A stretch of 50,713 nt of DNA from an uncultured Collinsella sp. (GTDB lineage Bacteria > Actinomycetota > Coriobacteriia > Coriobacteriales > Coriobacteriaceae), in NCBI GenBank assembly GCA_900545555.1, contig UQZI01000005.1, forward strand, positions 1 through 50,713. Reading direction: 5' to 3'. Of the stretch, positions 50,342 through 50,713 are shown piece after piece. The stretch's first letter is position 1. Each line of letters opens with the position of its first letter. Both the position numbers and the translations under genes were made by a program. The notes beneath the pieces are model-generated. The model was not told the DNA's origin, made no database searches, and saw only the letters and a program-made list of their open reading frames with translations.

Positions 50342-50713
50342 ATGGCGATTACCATCGATATCGACACCGCACGCCCCTACAAGGTGCATGTGGGCACGTT
50401 TTTGCTGGAGCAGGCGGGACCGCTCGTGCGCGCCACTGCCGGCGGCACCAAGGCCGTCATCGTGACGGACACCAACGTGGGCCCGCTCTACCAGATGCCC
50501 GTTAAGCAGAGCCTGGAGGCGTCAGGCTACGAGGTGAGCATCTGCACCTTCGAGGCCGGCGAGGCCCATAAGCGCGCCGAAACCTATGTTGCCATTTTAG
50601 AGTTTGTGGCCGAGCACGAGCTTTCGCGCTCCGACGTGATCGTGGCTCTCGGTGGCGGCGTTGTGGGCGACGTGGCGGGCTTTGTGGCTGCCACCTACAT
50701 GCGCGGCTGCAGG
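50342..50713 (+). CDS. aroB: 3-dehydroquinate synthase (5' part, cut by the window edge)
   Basis: Second enzyme of the shikimate pathway. 124 codons are visible, starting MAITIDIDTARPYKVHVGTF; the NAD-binding signature VIVALGGGVVGDVAGFVAAT and YMRG are near the end. ATG 50342 has GAAAGGA 9 bases upstream. It continues beyond 50713. Confidence 0.93.
   Translation, partial: MAITIDIDTARPYKVHVGTFLLEQAGPLVRATAGGTKAVIVTDTNVGPLYQMPVKQSLEASGYEVSICTFEAGEAHKRAETYVAILEFVAEHELSRSDVIVALGGGVVGDVAGFVAATYMRGCR

Noticed and set aside
1..50713. CRISPR arrays, prophage, insertion sequences, toxin-antitoxin or defence genes
   Set aside because: No spaced repeats, transposases, phage structural genes or known defence domains are present; XerC has the housekeeping context and not that of an integrase beside an attachment site.

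Overview
This 50.7-kb window is a dense, GC-rich (about 60%) bacterial chromosome segment made almost wholly of housekeeping genes. Gene content and order fit a Coriobacteriia actinobacterium, most likely Collinsella or a near relative; this is inferred from recalled protein similarity and gene order, not from a search. Nearly everything lies on the minus strand. Only dinB (27.0-28.2 kb) and the aroF-tyrA-aroB' block at the right end lie on the plus strand. I see no prophage, insertion sequence, CRISPR array, defence island or secondary-metabolite cluster.

Layout in minus-strand transcription order, right to left. 48.2-44.0 kb: tRNA-Arg(CCG), a CtpE-like P-type ATPase and a membrane zinc-ribbon protein. 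43.9-42.1 kb: cyclophilin and a TPR membrane protein. 42.0-32.4 kb: the cell-elongation set mreB-mreC-mreD-mrdA-rodA, then a DUF697-type protein and a radical-SAM pair. 32.3-28.3 kb: rplU-rpmA-obgE-nadD-yqeK-rsfS. 26.7-24.2 kb: rpsP-khpA-rimM-trmD-lepB. 24.2-17.2 kb: glyQ-glyS-ppsR, then ppdK. 17.0-10.4 kb: rplS, rnhB, yraN-comM-dprA-trmFO-xerC. 10.1-8.4 kb: rpsB-tsf. 8.4-0 kb: pyrH-frr-uppS-cdsA-dxr-rseP-ispG-proS. On the plus strand, aroF-tyrA-aroB' starts aromatic amino-acid synthesis and runs off the right edge.

The genes join several themes: ribosome components and assembly (S2, S16, L19, L21, L27, EF-Ts, RRF, RimM, ObgE, RsfS); tRNA charging and modification (ProRS, GlyRS, TrmD, TrmFO); isoprenoid supply for the wall (Dxr and IspG feeding UppS) beside the elongasome; and pyruvate/PEP interconversion with its own regulatory enzyme (PpdK, PpsR).

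I found no clear undescribed multi-gene system. The points most worth checking are small. xerC seems to lack a canonical start codon at its expected N-terminus and has a well-placed RBS before ATA. A 21-codon leader ORF with a terminator-like hairpin precedes aroF. RseP carries an insertion of about 110 residues resembling a winged helix. A short repeated element supplies or adjoins the stop codons of ppsR and rsfS. A phased array of GGTAAA motifs lies upstream of ppdK. The rimM start codon sits in the loop of a hairpin.
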